DNA from: Bacteroidota bacterium
GTDB lineage: Bacteria > Bacteroidota > Bacteroidia > Palsa-948
NCBI GenBank assembly: GCA_004297845.1
Contig: SCSP01000153.1
Span: forward strand, 1-40,559
Reading direction: 5' to 3'
Length of the DNA: 40,559 nucleotides
The position numbers and the translations under genes are program-made. Below are positions 1 to 8,300 of this stretch, one piece after another. The notes beneath the pieces were generated by a model. That model ran no database searches, was not told the origin of the DNA, and saw nothing but the letters and a program-made list of their open reading frames with translations. Each line of letters opens with the position of its first letter. Position 1 is the first letter of the stretch.

Positions 1-154
1 TGCTTTGCTTGCAGCCGTACTTCCCTCACCGAGAAAATATTCCGCAAAAAATCCAAGCAAGTATATTCTCAAAAGACAATCGTGGATACTGGGTCAAATG
101 GAAAATTTGGGAAGTGAGTTGAAATTCGGGGAAGAATCAGCAGAAGAAAAATAA
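1..154 (+). CDS. mtgA: Monofunctional peptidoglycan glycosyltransferase, 3' end only
   Basis: This is the last 51 codons of a plus-strand gene cut by the window edge; the reading frame begins at base 2 and stops at TAA 152-154. It is too short for the ORF track. The translation contains [20 protein letters not shown] followed by a segment ending [13 protein letters not shown]. This closely follows the C-terminal end of MtgA (ALLAA-LPNP-KY...RQAWI--QM--LG), the family 51 glycosyltransferase that polymerises lipid II into glycan strands at the inner membrane. The catalytic region lies outside the window, so activity cannot be judged. The gene ends 9 bases from the stop of the convergent gene at 164. 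Confidence 0.82.
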   Translation, partial: ALLAAVLPSPRKYSAKNPSKYILKRQSWILGQMENLGSELKFGEESAEEK

Positions 155-163
155 AGCGAAAAA

Positions 164-1060
164 TTACAACGTGTAGAACGTCCGCATACCTGCTGAATGG
201 TGAAGCGTGAGTTTTGGCAGCTCACCAATATTTATTTTTTCATAAGAAGGAGAGTAGAGTAACTGTATACTCCAATTGGAATTGGCGGCAATATTCAATC
301 CAAGTCCGGCAAAAGCGCCCATGCCAATTCCGTTCAGGTATTTTGCCCGGTAAGTAGGATAGTAAGGTTGGCTATAAAATGTTCCAAGATCAATAGGAAG
401 ACTATTTATAGCAGCATGGTTCCTCAGATATTTTGTCATGTTGAGAGAGGCTCCTCCTTCAACAAAGAAATTAAATATTTCGTCTTCTCCTACTATTCTG
501 CGGCAGCCTGCATGAAATAGCAGCCGTTGTTCACTTCCGGTAATGGCAAAGGCTTGAATGTTCTGGTATCCCGGTGGCTGTGGGCCGATAGGAGGCGCGG
601 TGATCACAATGGTAAAATTTCCACTGAGTGTCAGCTTACTTGCGTTTATATCCAACAAGAGAGCATCCTTTTTAGATATCGCATAACTGAAATTAATCCC
701 CACCATAAAATTGGGATTGTATTTAACATTCATCGGCATGTCTGTCTGGTCAAATTCCCATTCTCCCGGACTCACACCCAGTGCTTGAGCAACATAATCG
801 GTTTGTCCGGACACACCGCCAAGCTCCAGCACAATCTTTCGGTACATGAAACTGTTTGGAAAATTATTTTTTTTCCCTTCAAGATCATAACCATAGCCGT
901 CATAAAGCGAGGAGGTATGTTTATTGGAAAAGTAAGACCCCAAATAAATGCCCGTCTGAAATTTACTTTTCTTCTTTATGGGCTTTTTATCATCCTGAGA
1001 AAAGCAGCAGCTGCTGAATAAGAGAAGGAATGAAGGAAGATATGCTAAAATTATTTTCAT
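164..1060 (-). CDS. Candidate outer-membrane beta-barrel protein, unknown function
   Basis: I do not recognise a named family. The 298-aa product begins with a signal peptide (hydrophobic run of about residues 4-20, ending near CCFSQ). The mature part has short alternating hydrophobic strands and many aromatic and glycine residues (for example GIYLGSYFSN, MVGINFSYAI, FAGLGLNIAA), and it ends in a strand-like segment finishing FYTL. That pattern fits an outer-membrane barrel of the PorT/OmpA-like size class. It starts 33 nt after the stop of the GH18 gene on the same strand, so the two are probably co-transcribed. There is no T9SS tail, which fits an integral outer-membrane protein rather than a secreted one. 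The barrel call is inference from composition. Confidence 0.6.
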   Translation of the reverse strand: MKIILAYLPSFLLLFSSCCFSQDDKKPIKKKSKFQTGIYLGSYFSNKHTSSLYDGYGYDLEGKKNNFPNSFMYRKIVLELGGVSGQTDYVAQALGVSPGEWEFDQTDMPMNVKYNPNFMVGINFSYAISKKDALLLDINASKLTLSGNFTIVITAPPIGPQPPGYQNIQAFAITGSEQRLLFHAGCRRIVGEDEIFNFFVEGGASLNMTKYLRNHAAINSLPIDLGTFYSQPYYPTYRAKYLNGIGMGAFAGLGLNIAANSNWSIQLLYSPSYEKINIGELPKLTLHHSAGMRTFYTL

Positions 1061-1093
1061 AGAAATAAGTGTTAAGAGTAAGGTATCAGGAAA

Positions 1094-2869
1094 TTACTCT
1101 TTGATAATTTTTACAACTGACACCCCATGCCCGGTTTTTACATGAATGAAATAAATTCCTGATGGAGCTTCTTTTAGGTTTATAGTTCCCTGTTTATAAT
1201 TTTGAGTTTTACCCAATACTTTATTCCCCAGTACATCGTAAACCGATAACTCAATCGTAGCCTGAAGGCTGTAAACCGTAAACTCTCCTGTTGATGGATT
1301 CGGATATACCGTTAGGGCTGCCGGTCCTGCCAATTCATTTAACCCGACAGCCTGTGTGCAGTTCCAGACCGCATACCATCCGGAAGTTTTCGTGGCTCCG
1401 TCTGATTTCCACCGTATCGTTAGTGAAGATCCGGCAGCATTAACGGTTCCGGGAGAATTTGTCCCTGTGTAGGAGCCAATGAGCGGAGAGGCAGTGGTGG
1501 CGCCATTATAGATCCAGAGCGAATCATAGTTAAGTTCGGCATTGAATGCGCTGAAAGCCATGGAAATTACTGACGCTCCGGACGGAGCGATGGTGTAGGT
1601 GTATTTTTCATTATCGAAATAATTGCGGTTAGGTCCTCCCATGTCGAAGATCGTATCCGTACAAGGGATGATTCCACAATCGGAAAATTTATCACGTATT
1701 TTATTCCAGAAATCGGGGTAGCCGTCATCGTAGCCAAGCGCCCAGATACCTATTCCTCCTATGCCAAATTGGTTCACCACATCAAATCGTTTTCCCATGC
1801 TATATCCGTTATTGATAAAACATTGATTCCAGTTGCTGGTGTTGAATATATAATAGGGAGTATAACTGATGGAATCCCAAAGCAGGGTGACATAGTTTCC
1901 GTTTAGATTATTTTTTACAAAATTAAAAAACCTTGTTATGCTGTTTGGTGGAGACACAACGAGCGAAGGAATTGTATTGGTATCTGTTATGTATTCCCTG
2001 CCGTAATACGGAAGCGCAAGCAGAAGTTTTACGTTCGGAATGTTTTTTTTAAGGTAATAGGTAATGGACTTTGTAAGGGTGTAATTATAGGATGTGTCAA
2101 AATTATAAAGCGGATCGGTAGGGCCTGCCGTAGTACTCCCGCCCCAGTAATAATCGTAACCCATGATGATAAAAAGATCTACATAATTTTTCATGGCATT
2201 CACATCATATACCGCATTCCAATCTACGGCCGGCAATGCAATGGAAATTTCCGAATTTGGAATCGCAGTATGCATCTGGTTGCAAAGGTCTATCATGAAA
2301 GCGGTAAGGTTTGCGCTCTGTGCGGCAGGCACGCCTTCAAAATCAATGTTGCATCCGCTTCCATTTCTCTGCTGAACCAGAGAAATAATGTTGGTGATAA
2401 AAGTTTGTTTAGAAGCAGCATTGGTAAGAAATGTTGCATGATTACTGAATAAGGTTGCGCATAAACTCACCTTCACTCCGTTTGCCTGCGCGGCAGTAAC
2501 CGCTGCATCGGTCAGCCAGTTATGGGTGGAACTTGCTTGTCCGGTGGTTGAAACAACCTCATATGAAAAGTGACACAGATCGGAAAGCAGCTCCCAGTCG
2601 TAATTCTGATAAGCGCTTCCGGCCCAATAAGGATTCCATCCGTACACGCGTTTGTTCAGGGCGCAGACCAGGGCTGTATTGTTCTTTCCTAGTGCCGATG
2701 AAATGCCATTATTCTGAAATCTTAGATCATCCCATTGCTGTTCCGAGGTATAATTGTATTTAGAATAGGCCTCTGACTGCTCCTGATGAATTGATCTGTA
2801 TTCAGCCTGTGAATGGCCTATAATAGACGAGAAGAAAAGGACTGTAAATGTAATTGCAGCTTGTTTCAA
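1094..2869 (-). CDS. Secreted GH18 glycosidase-like protein with CUB domain and T9SS type A tail
   Basis: The 591-aa product has four parts. A signal peptide covers about residues 1-22. A family 18 glycoside hydrolase barrel covers about 70-385. A CUB-like domain runs from about 395 to 505, starting at CTDTIFDMGGPNRNYFDNE. A T9SS type A sorting domain covers about 515-591 (VYPNPSTGEFTVYSL and GIYFIHVKTG). The active-site strand reads GCNIDFEGV, with Asp176 and the presumed acid Glu178. The first Asp of the classic DxxDxDxE motif is not present; this NIDFE form resembles YaaH/SleL-type peptidoglycan N-acetylglucosaminidases more than true chitinases. The substrate may therefore be peptidoglycan or another GlcNAc polymer. 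The start codon is TTG at 2867-2869; no ATG gives a signal peptide. The protein is expected at the cell surface or in the medium. Confidence 0.85.
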   Translation of the reverse strand: MKQAAITFTVLFFSSIIGHSQAEYRSIHQEQSEAYSKYNYTSEQQWDDLRFQNNGISSALGKNNTALVCALNKRVYGWNPYWAGSAYQNYDWELLSDLCHFSYEVVSTTGQASSTHNWLTDAAVTAAQANGVKVSLCATLFSNHATFLTNAASKQTFITNIISLVQQRNGSGCNIDFEGVPAAQSANLTAFMIDLCNQMHTAIPNSEISIALPAVDWNAVYDVNAMKNYVDLFIIMGYDYYWGGSTTAGPTDPLYNFDTSYNYTLTKSITYYLKKNIPNVKLLLALPYYGREYITDTNTIPSLVVSPPNSITRFFNFVKNNLNGNYVTLLWDSISYTPYYIFNTSNWNQCFINNGYSMGKRFDVVNQFGIGGIGIWALGYDDGYPDFWNKIRDKFSDCGIIPCTDTIFDMGGPNRNYFDNEKYTYTIAPSGASVISMAFSAFNAELNYDSLWIYNGATTASPLIGSYTGTNSPGTVNAAGSSLTIRWKSDGATKTSGWYAVWNCTQAVGLNELAGPAALTVYPNPSTGEFTVYSLQATIELSVYDVLGNKVLGKTQNYKQGTINLKEAPSGIYFIHVKTGHGVSVVKIIKE

Positions 2870-2883
2870 AAGGGAAAAATAGG

Positions 2884-2915
2884 TTGCGTAAAGATAAGAA
2901 ATATATTTATTTTTG
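2884..2915 (+). promoter_or_regulatory. Candidate Bacteroidota promoter for the 230-aa gene
   Basis: A perfect TAnnTTTG box (TATTTTTG, 2908-2915) has a TTG 21 bases upstream at 2884-2886. It lies 16 bases before the ATG at 2932, so the transcript would have a very short leader. It also argues against the longer ORF-track start at 2854, which precedes the promoter. Confidence 0.5.
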
Positions 2916-2931
2916 TACTGGATATACGATC

Positions 2932-3624
2932 ATGCCTAAAAAATCGGGAAAGGAACTTATCTTAAAAGTGCTGAAGGAAAAATCTTCCCTCAAGCAGGAT
3001 GTCTTTCATAAGAACATCCATGTTTTTGAAGAACTGAAAAGCGTCATTAAAGAAATAGTAGCCGATCTGAAGCAGGACGCTCAGATAATTGATAAAAGGA
3101 TCCTTGTGGATTATTCTGAAAAGGGTCCGCACGAGATTGAATTAAAGGTTGCGGGCGATGTGCTTTTCTTTCACATGCATACCAATGTTTTCGAGTTTGA
3201 TAAAAGCCATTCGATGTGGAAGACCTCTTATGTGAGGGACAATCCCACGCGTTCTTTTTGCGGTATGATCTACATCTATAACTTTCTGGCAGATTCTTTC
3301 AAGTACAACCGTGCGAACGATGTGGGGTACATGATCGCGCGCATCTTTACCAACACGGAAATGCATTATTTTGTGGAAGGTAAAAGGCAGTTGGGCTTTT
3401 TGTATAATGATTTCCCCAACAAAGTGATCGACAAACTCGCTCTTAAAAATATTGTTGAATCCGCTATCATCTATGCACTTGATTTTGACCTTTATACTCC
3501 TCCGTTTGACGAAATGCAGGAAGTAAGTGTTTCTCAGATACTGGAAGCGAGTGAGAACATGCGTATCAAGACCGGTAAGCGCCTTGGTTTCCGTTTCCAG
3601 GCAGATTCAGATCAGATAGATTAA
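2932..3624 (+). CDS. Conserved-looking cytoplasmic protein, unknown function
   Basis: The product is 230 aa from the ATG at 2932 (MPKKSGKELILKVLKEKSSL). The ORF track starts 26 codons earlier, inside the divergent GH18 gene, which is unlikely. There is no signal peptide or membrane segment. The N-terminal third is charged and helical (KSVIKEIVADLKQDAQ). The middle contains strands and an aromatic-rich stretch (HMHTNVFEFDKSH, MIYIYNFLADSF), and the end is hydrophilic. I do not recognise the family and assign no function. It is a single gene, divergent from the GH18 gene and followed by the tRNA-Glu unit. Confidence 0.7.
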   Translation: MPKKSGKELILKVLKEKSSLKQDVFHKNIHVFEELKSVIKEIVADLKQDAQIIDKRILVDYSEKGPHEIELKVAGDVLFFHMHTNVFEFDKSHSMWKTSYVRDNPTRSFCGMIYIYNFLADSFKYNRANDVGYMIARIFTNTEMHYFVEGKRQLGFLYNDFPNKVIDKLALKNIVESAIIYALDFDLYTPPFDEMQEVSVSQILEASENMRIKTGKRLGFRFQADSDQID

Positions 3625-3662
3625 GTAGCCAGTATCAAGTACTACCTTCAACCTACAAAGTA

Positions 3663-3697
3663 TTGTAAGTATCCAAAGGATTTTTTTTTTACTTTCG
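3663..3697 (+). promoter_or_regulatory. Candidate promoter for the tRNA-Glu / GIY-YIG unit
   Basis: A T-run leads into TACTTTCG (3690-3697), one base away from TAnnTTTG, with TTG at 3663-3665. The 24-base spacer is longer than usual. The downstream bases CCCTCC sit where transcription should start. Everything from here to the terminator at 4200-4241 is on the plus strand, so one transcript could carry the broken tRNA, the nuclease gene and the intact tRNA. Confidence 0.4.
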
Positions 3698-3780
3698 CCC
3701 TCCTTTATAAAAGGGGTTGTTCTTTAGCTCGTTTCAGACTGTTAGTTGTAGACATCAAACTTGAAACTTCCAACTTATTT

Positions 3781-3868
3781 GGCCCATTCGTATAGGGGTT
3801 AGGACGCCAGGTTTTTCACCCGAGGGGTGATCACCCTTCGGGTGGCATCCTTTGGCAACAGGTATGGA
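3781..3868 (+). pseudogene. Broken tRNA-Glu copy with palindrome insertion and no T-arm
   Basis: The first 35 bases match the intact tRNA-Glu at 4123 almost exactly (one C-to-A change in the D-arm, one extra T in the anticodon loop). After CCAGGTTTTTCA the anticodon is displaced by a near-perfect palindrome. Then CATCCTTTGGCAACAGG resumes the 3' anticodon stem and variable region. The T-arm is absent, and TATGG, matching the 3' acceptor stem, follows directly. No functional tRNA can form. The ATG of the nuclease gene lies inside this TATGG. Confidence 0.75.
3817..3844. repeat. 28-nt near-perfect palindrome inside the broken tRNA-Glu
   Basis: The two arms CACCCGAGGGGTGA and TCACCCTTCGGGTG pair at every position, one of them a G-U pair in RNA, so the transcript would form a strong hairpin with almost no loop. 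It sits exactly where the anticodon should be, flanked by remnants of the anticodon stem (CCAGG upstream, CCTTTGG downstream). No T-run follows, so it is not an ordinary intrinsic terminator. It ends 19 bases before the nuclease ATG and could influence translation initiation or be part of a target site. Confidence 0.8.
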
Positions 3869-4121
3869 AAAGTATTATGTATATGTAGTTGAAAGTTTAA
3901 AAGACACAACAAGGTATATTGGATTTACATCGGATATTGAAAAGAGGATCAAGGAACATAATCATGGAAAAACAAAATCAATCAAACATAAAACCCCTTT
4001 TCAATTAGTTTATAAGGAGGAGTTTGAAAATAAAACAGAAGCAAGAAAACGAGAAATAAGATTAAAGAAGAATAGCTGGGAGCGAAAACAAGTGTATGAA
4101 AAAATTGATAGCAATAAATAA
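3864..4121 (+). CDS. GIY-YIG (URI-type) nuclease
   Basis: The product is 85 aa starting at the ATG at 3864 (MEKYYVYVVESLKD); the ORF track uses a TTG four codons earlier that lies within tRNA-derived sequence. The single GIY-YIG domain shows the YVY and RYIGFT strands, the conserved Arg in DIEKRIKEHN, and the metal-binding Glu in NKTEARKREIRLKK. Length and form match the small stand-alone URI/UvrC-N family, whose members are thought to act as structure- or site-specific endonucleases, some of them mobile. The TAA ends one base before the intact tRNA-Glu begins, and the ATG lies within the remnant of a second tRNA-Glu, so the gene is flanked on both sides by its apparent target. Nuclease activity is likely; the target is inference. 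Confidence 0.88.
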   Translation: MEKYYVYVVESLKDTTRYIGFTSDIEKRIKEHNHGKTKSIKHKTPFQLVYKEEFENKTEARKREIRLKKNSWERKQVYEKIDSNK

Positions 4122-4122
4122 T

Positions 4123-4194
4123 GGCCCATTCGTCTAGGGGTTAGGACGCCAGGTTTTCATCCTGGAAACAGGGGTTCGATTCCCCTATGGGCTA
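4123..4194 (+). tRNA. tRNA-Glu (anticodon TTC)
   Basis: A complete cloverleaf can be drawn. The acceptor GGCCCAT/ATGGGCT has one G-U pair. The D-arm contains CTAGGGGTTAGGAC. The anticodon stem CCAGG/CCTGG encloses loop TTTTCAT with TTC at 4156-4158. The T-arm is AGGGGTTCGATTCCCCT. The 3' CCA is not encoded. It is the only intact tRNA in the window and follows the nuclease stop by one base, so it probably has to be cut out of a longer transcript. Confidence 0.96.
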
Positions 4195-4199
4195 CACTC

Positions 4200-4241
4200 A
4201 AAGCCGTTTGATTGCAAAATTAGGCGGCTTTCTGCTTTTTT
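4200..4241 (+). terminator. Intrinsic terminator after tRNA-Glu
   Basis: The stem AAAGCCG (4200-4206) pairs with CGGCTTT (4225-4231) and is followed by CTGC and six T residues. It begins 6 bases after the tRNA and fits as the end of the tRNA/nuclease transcript. The 18-nt loop is long, so strength is uncertain. Confidence 0.6.
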
Positions 4242-4286
4242 AGCATAAATGTTTGCTTTATATCCAATAAATAGTTAAAGATATTC

Positions 4287-5321
4287 TTACAACGACTTAT
4301 TAATACTCTTTCCTCTTTTGAACTTAGGATTGAAGAGTGGCTGCCCTTCTATTCCCGAAAGCAAAATAGAAAATTCAAATGCGCCTCTTCCGTTCGTATA
4401 ATCGTTCAGGTAGGATGTGTTTATATCGTAGCTGAATGAAAAAATATGCTGCTCGTATTTCATTCCTGCCTGAATGATGAAAGCATCTTTCACGCGGTAG
4501 TTAAGTCCCAGAAGAACATCGTATTTAGTGTCTTGAATATGGTAAAATCCCACAGTGCCAATGTTTAATTCATGGGCTTTAGCCTGGTTCATGTACAAAA
4601 TCATAGGGGTGGTGCGAATCTCGTCTGTGATCTTGTAATCCGCACCCACTTGCATGACTAAGCGCATCGGGGTCTTGTCCTTTTCTATGTCGGCAAAGGA
4701 CTGGTTTGGTTTTGTAACATGATACACAGCAAAGCCTCCCCAGGGATGTGCCTGCCATTCTGTGTTTTTGTATTTGTAAAATACGCCCATGTTGGCATCC
4801 AGTTTGAGGTTACTGGTTTTAGCGAAATTTTCTCCGCTGGAAATGTTCTGGTTAAAACCTCCCGGAGCAGTTACATCGAATTGCTCATCGTAGGTGAAAT
4901 GATTGGGGTCAAAGCTCCGGTAAATAATTCCCAATTGAAGGCCAACTGAAAGATTGTGTGGCGTATTTGTTTCGTTGGAAATTTTATAAGCCGCAGAGGG
5001 CATAACCTGAATGGTGTTCAGTCCGCCTTTTCCGTTCCGGTTATGTATCAGGTATCCCCCGAAACCATATAGTTTATAAGGCATGTCGTAAGCAAGGTAG
5101 TATGTTGAGAAAGGCTTCACTCCCAGCGATCTCCACTGAGTGCGGTAGTCTGAATAAATACGGTAGTTAGACTTATCTCCAAAATAGATCCCGGTAAGTG
5201 CCGGATTAAAATAATGTGGAGTAGCATCAAACTGCGACAGGTGGAAGTCCTGCGCCTCACCCTCTATCCCTCTCCAAAGGAGAGAGATCAGTAGCATCAA
5301 ATTTTTTAGATATGATTTCAT
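4287..5321 (-). CDS. sprF: PorP/SprF family type IX secretion outer-membrane protein
   Basis: The product is 344 aa from the ATG at 5321; the ORF track begins at a GTG seven codons earlier, which would put charged residues in front of the signal peptide. After the signal peptide comes the family hallmark QDFHLSQFDATPHYFNPALTG, then strands of a beta-barrel (GFGGYLIHNRNGKGGL, YKISNETNTPHNLSVGLQLG, DVLLGLNYRVKDAFIIQAGM). Members help type B substrates cross the outer membrane or attach there; in Flavobacterium johnsoniae SprF serves SprB. Here the gene follows the giant type B protein on the same strand with a 64-nt gap, the same order as sprB-sprF, so it is probably its dedicated partner. The signal peptide end (LLWRGIEGEAQ) is encoded by a dispersed hairpin repeat. 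Confidence 0.9.
   Translation of the reverse strand: MKSYLKNLMLLISLLWRGIEGEAQDFHLSQFDATPHYFNPALTGIYFGDKSNYRIYSDYRTQWRSLGVKPFSTYYLAYDMPYKLYGFGGYLIHNRNGKGGLNTIQVMPSAAYKISNETNTPHNLSVGLQLGIIYRSFDPNHFTYDEQFDVTAPGGFNQNISSGENFAKTSNLKLDANMGVFYKYKNTEWQAHPWGGFAVYHVTKPNQSFADIEKDKTPMRLVMQVGADYKITDEIRTTPMILYMNQAKAHELNIGTVGFYHIQDTKYDVLLGLNYRVKDAFIIQAGMKYEQHIFSFSYDINTSYLNDYTNGRGAFEFSILLSGIEGQPLFNPKFKRGKSINKSL
5255..5288 (-). repeat. Dispersed hairpin repeat, copy A, inside the sprF signal peptide
   Basis: On the minus strand it reads CTCTCCTTTGGAGAGGG followed by ATAGAGGGTGAGG: a CTCTCC/GGAGAG hairpin plus the G-rich tail shared by copies C, E and G. It encodes SLLWRGIEGEA without breaking the frame. Confidence 0.75.
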
Positions 5322-5347
5322 GTTAATTATTTTTTTAACCACATCTT

Positions 5348-5382
5348 CCTCTCTCCCCTTCGGGGAGAGTTGGAGAGGGGTC
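5348..5382 (-). repeat. Dispersed hairpin repeat, copy B, between the giant gene and sprF
   Basis: A variant copy with the strong hairpin CTCTCCCC-GAA-GGGGAGAG on the minus strand, preceded by ACCCCTCTCCAA. It begins 3 bases after the giant gene's stop. No T-run follows, so read-through into sprF is expected; the hairpin could protect or attenuate the long mRNA. Confidence 0.65.
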
Positions 5383-5385
5383 TTT

Positions 5386-8300
5386 TTACCTCAGTATAGT
5401 TACATCCCCACTCAACTCAATAGCTGTATCTCCATACGTAATTCCTTTCAGTATGAACACAAATCTTCCCTCAACTTGTTTTTTGCCTTTATAGGTGCCA
5501 TCCCATCCATCGCTCTGCGCTGTTGAATGAAACACTTCATTACCCCATTCGTTGTATATCCTCCAGTCCATTTCTTTGAGTGGCCCGCCTTTTACGTACA
5601 GAACATCATTGAAGCCATCTCCGTTTGGAGTGAAGGCTGAAGGCACAGCCACCACGTTGGTATTGAAGATAAAGGTATACTGCGCGGTATCGGGGCAACC
5701 GTTTGTGTTTGTTACGATCAACATCACGTTAAGAGTTCCATTCAGATCAAAGGTGTGCGTTGGGTGCTGGATGGTGTCAGTTTTTCCGTCATCAAAATTC
5801 CAGAGCCAGGTTATTGCGTTTGTAGAAAGGTCAGTGAATGCCACAGTTGCTCCGGCACTATACGTACCGCTCTGTGGGCTGAAATCAGCAATAGGGGCAG
5901 GAGTAAATATCAGGGTATCGGTAATGCTGTCATTACAACCACCCAATGTTACAATTTTAAGAGTTACAATGAATGTACCTGTGTTAACATAGGTGTGCGA
6001 TGGATTTTGAGTCGTGTTTAACGCACTTGCATCCCCAAAATTCCAACTCCAGGAGATTATGCTGTCACCACTTGCGATTATTGATGTGTCAGTGAACACT
6101 GCATTGAAATCGCAATCTGCAGTGAATGAGAATCCGGCAACAGCTCCTTTGGAAGGAGTTATGGTATCGATAAACGTAGAGGTGCAACCTGAATCAGAAG
6201 TTACGGTGAGCGAAACAATGTATACTCCTGTAGAATCATAATAGTGTACAGGTTTCTGCTGTGTGCTGGTGTTTGTATCTCCAAAGTTCCAGATCCAGGA
6301 TACAATGTTTCCGCTGCTAATTGTAGATGTGCTGCCGAAATACACAGAGTCAAGCGAGCAACTTGTAAGTACTGTGAATGATGCAACAGGAGTAGGATTA
6401 ATGTTTACCACCTGCATGGCTGTATCCGAACATCCAGATACACTTGTAACGATAAGCACCACTGTATCTTTTCCTGAGACTGTATAGGTGTGGGAGGTAT
6501 TTTGTACTGTATAGGTACCTCCTGCAATGGTCCAGTTCCACGAAGTGATGGTATCATTCAGGCTAAGAATTGAAGAGGTATCCGTGAATGTAATGGACTG
6601 TCCCACACAAATCTGAGGAACCGAGAACCCTGCAACGGGTTTTCTGCCGATGGTGATGGTCATGGAATCTTTCACAGCCAGGCATTGCCCGTTTCCGGTA
6701 GTTGTCAGGGTGAGTGTTACAAGACTTGTGTCGTTGCTTCCTGAAACATAAGTGGCATTCAAGGTGGAATTGTTCGGAGTAAATGTTCCGTTTCCGGAAG
6801 AGGTCCATTGACCGCCAGCAGCTGCTGAGTTGATAGTGCCATTCAGCGCAACGGTGGTGCCTCCGCAGACAGTAACATCAGCACCTGCATTTACAGTAGG
6901 AGCGTTCGTAATGGTTACTATCAATGAATCTTTAACCACACGGCATCCGTTTGTAGACGTGAGGAAAAGTTGTATGCTTCCTGCGGCAGTATCGGCAGCG
7001 CTTGGAATATAGGTTGCGTTCATTGCGGAAGAATCGGGAGCAGCAAATATTCCTGTTCCGCTGGTAGACCAATAACCGGTTGTTGAACCAACCGTAATAC
7101 TTCCGTTCAGAGAAACACTATCCTTGTTTGCGCATACAGTAATGTCGGAACCAGCAGCAACGACAGGAGCAGGTGTCATAGTAATCACAACGGTATCGGT
7201 TACCGCAATACAGTTTCCGAAATTTGTAGAGGTAAGAACAAGCGTTGTTCCTCCGGCAGCAGTGTCAGCGCTGCTTAAGATATAAGTTGCATTTAATGTA
7301 GATGCTGTTGGAATGAAAGTTCCTGTTCCAAGTGTTGTCCATACGCCTGTTGTTGCACCCCCACTCACCGATCCATTAAGTTGTGCGGAAACATTTCCAA
7401 AGCAGACAGGAATATCAGTCCCTGCATTTACAGCAGGTGCAGGAGTAAATGTGACGAGCATAGCATCATTCACGGCAGCGCAGCTTCCGTTACCGGTAGA
7501 AGTCAGGATCAGTATTACACTTCCGTTTGCGGAATCTAAAGGGGTTGTGACATAGGTGTTAGTGAGAACTGTATTTGGGGATTGGAAAGTACCTGTTCCT
7601 GAACTGCTCCATACTCCGCCAGTAGCAAACTGCACCGTGCCGCTGACATTTACTGTCGAATAATTATTCGAGCAGATAGATTGGTCTGCCCCCGCATTTG
7701 CAACCGGTCCGGGAGTTACAAATACGACCATCGTGTCCGTAGCGACAGGACATCCTCCGTTATTTGTAGAAGAAATGATCAGGAGGATATTTCCGGCAAG
7801 AGTGTCATTTATGTTTGGTGTGTAAGTAGCATTAAGTGTTGCAATACCTGAGAAAATTCCAACTCCATTAAGTGTTGACCAAATAACTGTGCCGGTTCCT
7901 CCGGTAATTGTTCCGCTGAGCTGCGCGGGATTGTTGGAGCACATGGTTTGATCCGTTCCCGCATTTACTACAGCCGGGATGGTAACGGAAACAGTTTGGG
8001 TGGAAGTCGGACTGACACAACCGTTGGCGATGGAAGTTACTGAAACGGAATAGGTGCCTGTCTCAGCGGTTGTAACGCTATTGATAGCCGGATTCTGCAA
8101 AGTTGAAGAGAAACTGTTTGGTCCGCTCCATACATAGGTTGTACCTGCAATTGTACTGGCAGTCAAGCTCAGATTATCCCCTATGCATAACGGGCTGTTG
8201 CTTCCCGCTGTCGGAGCAACTGGAAGCGGATTGATTGTTACAGATGTTGTCCCGGCAGGGCTTACACAACTTCCTATCTGAACGAAGACAGAATAAATTC

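Noticed and set aside
527-1021. Plus-strand 164-aa ORF opposite the outer-membrane gene
   Set aside because: It lies wholly antisense to a gene with a clear signal peptide, and its composition is that of a shadow frame.
3781-3868. Second functional tRNA-Glu with an intron
   Set aside because: The T-arm is missing and the acceptor stem cannot close, and no group I intron features are visible.
3781-4194. Prophage or integrative-element attachment site at tRNA-Glu
   Set aside because: The duplicated tRNA segment encloses only the small nuclease gene; there is no integrase, and the broken copy carries a palindrome and a deletion rather than a clean att repeat.
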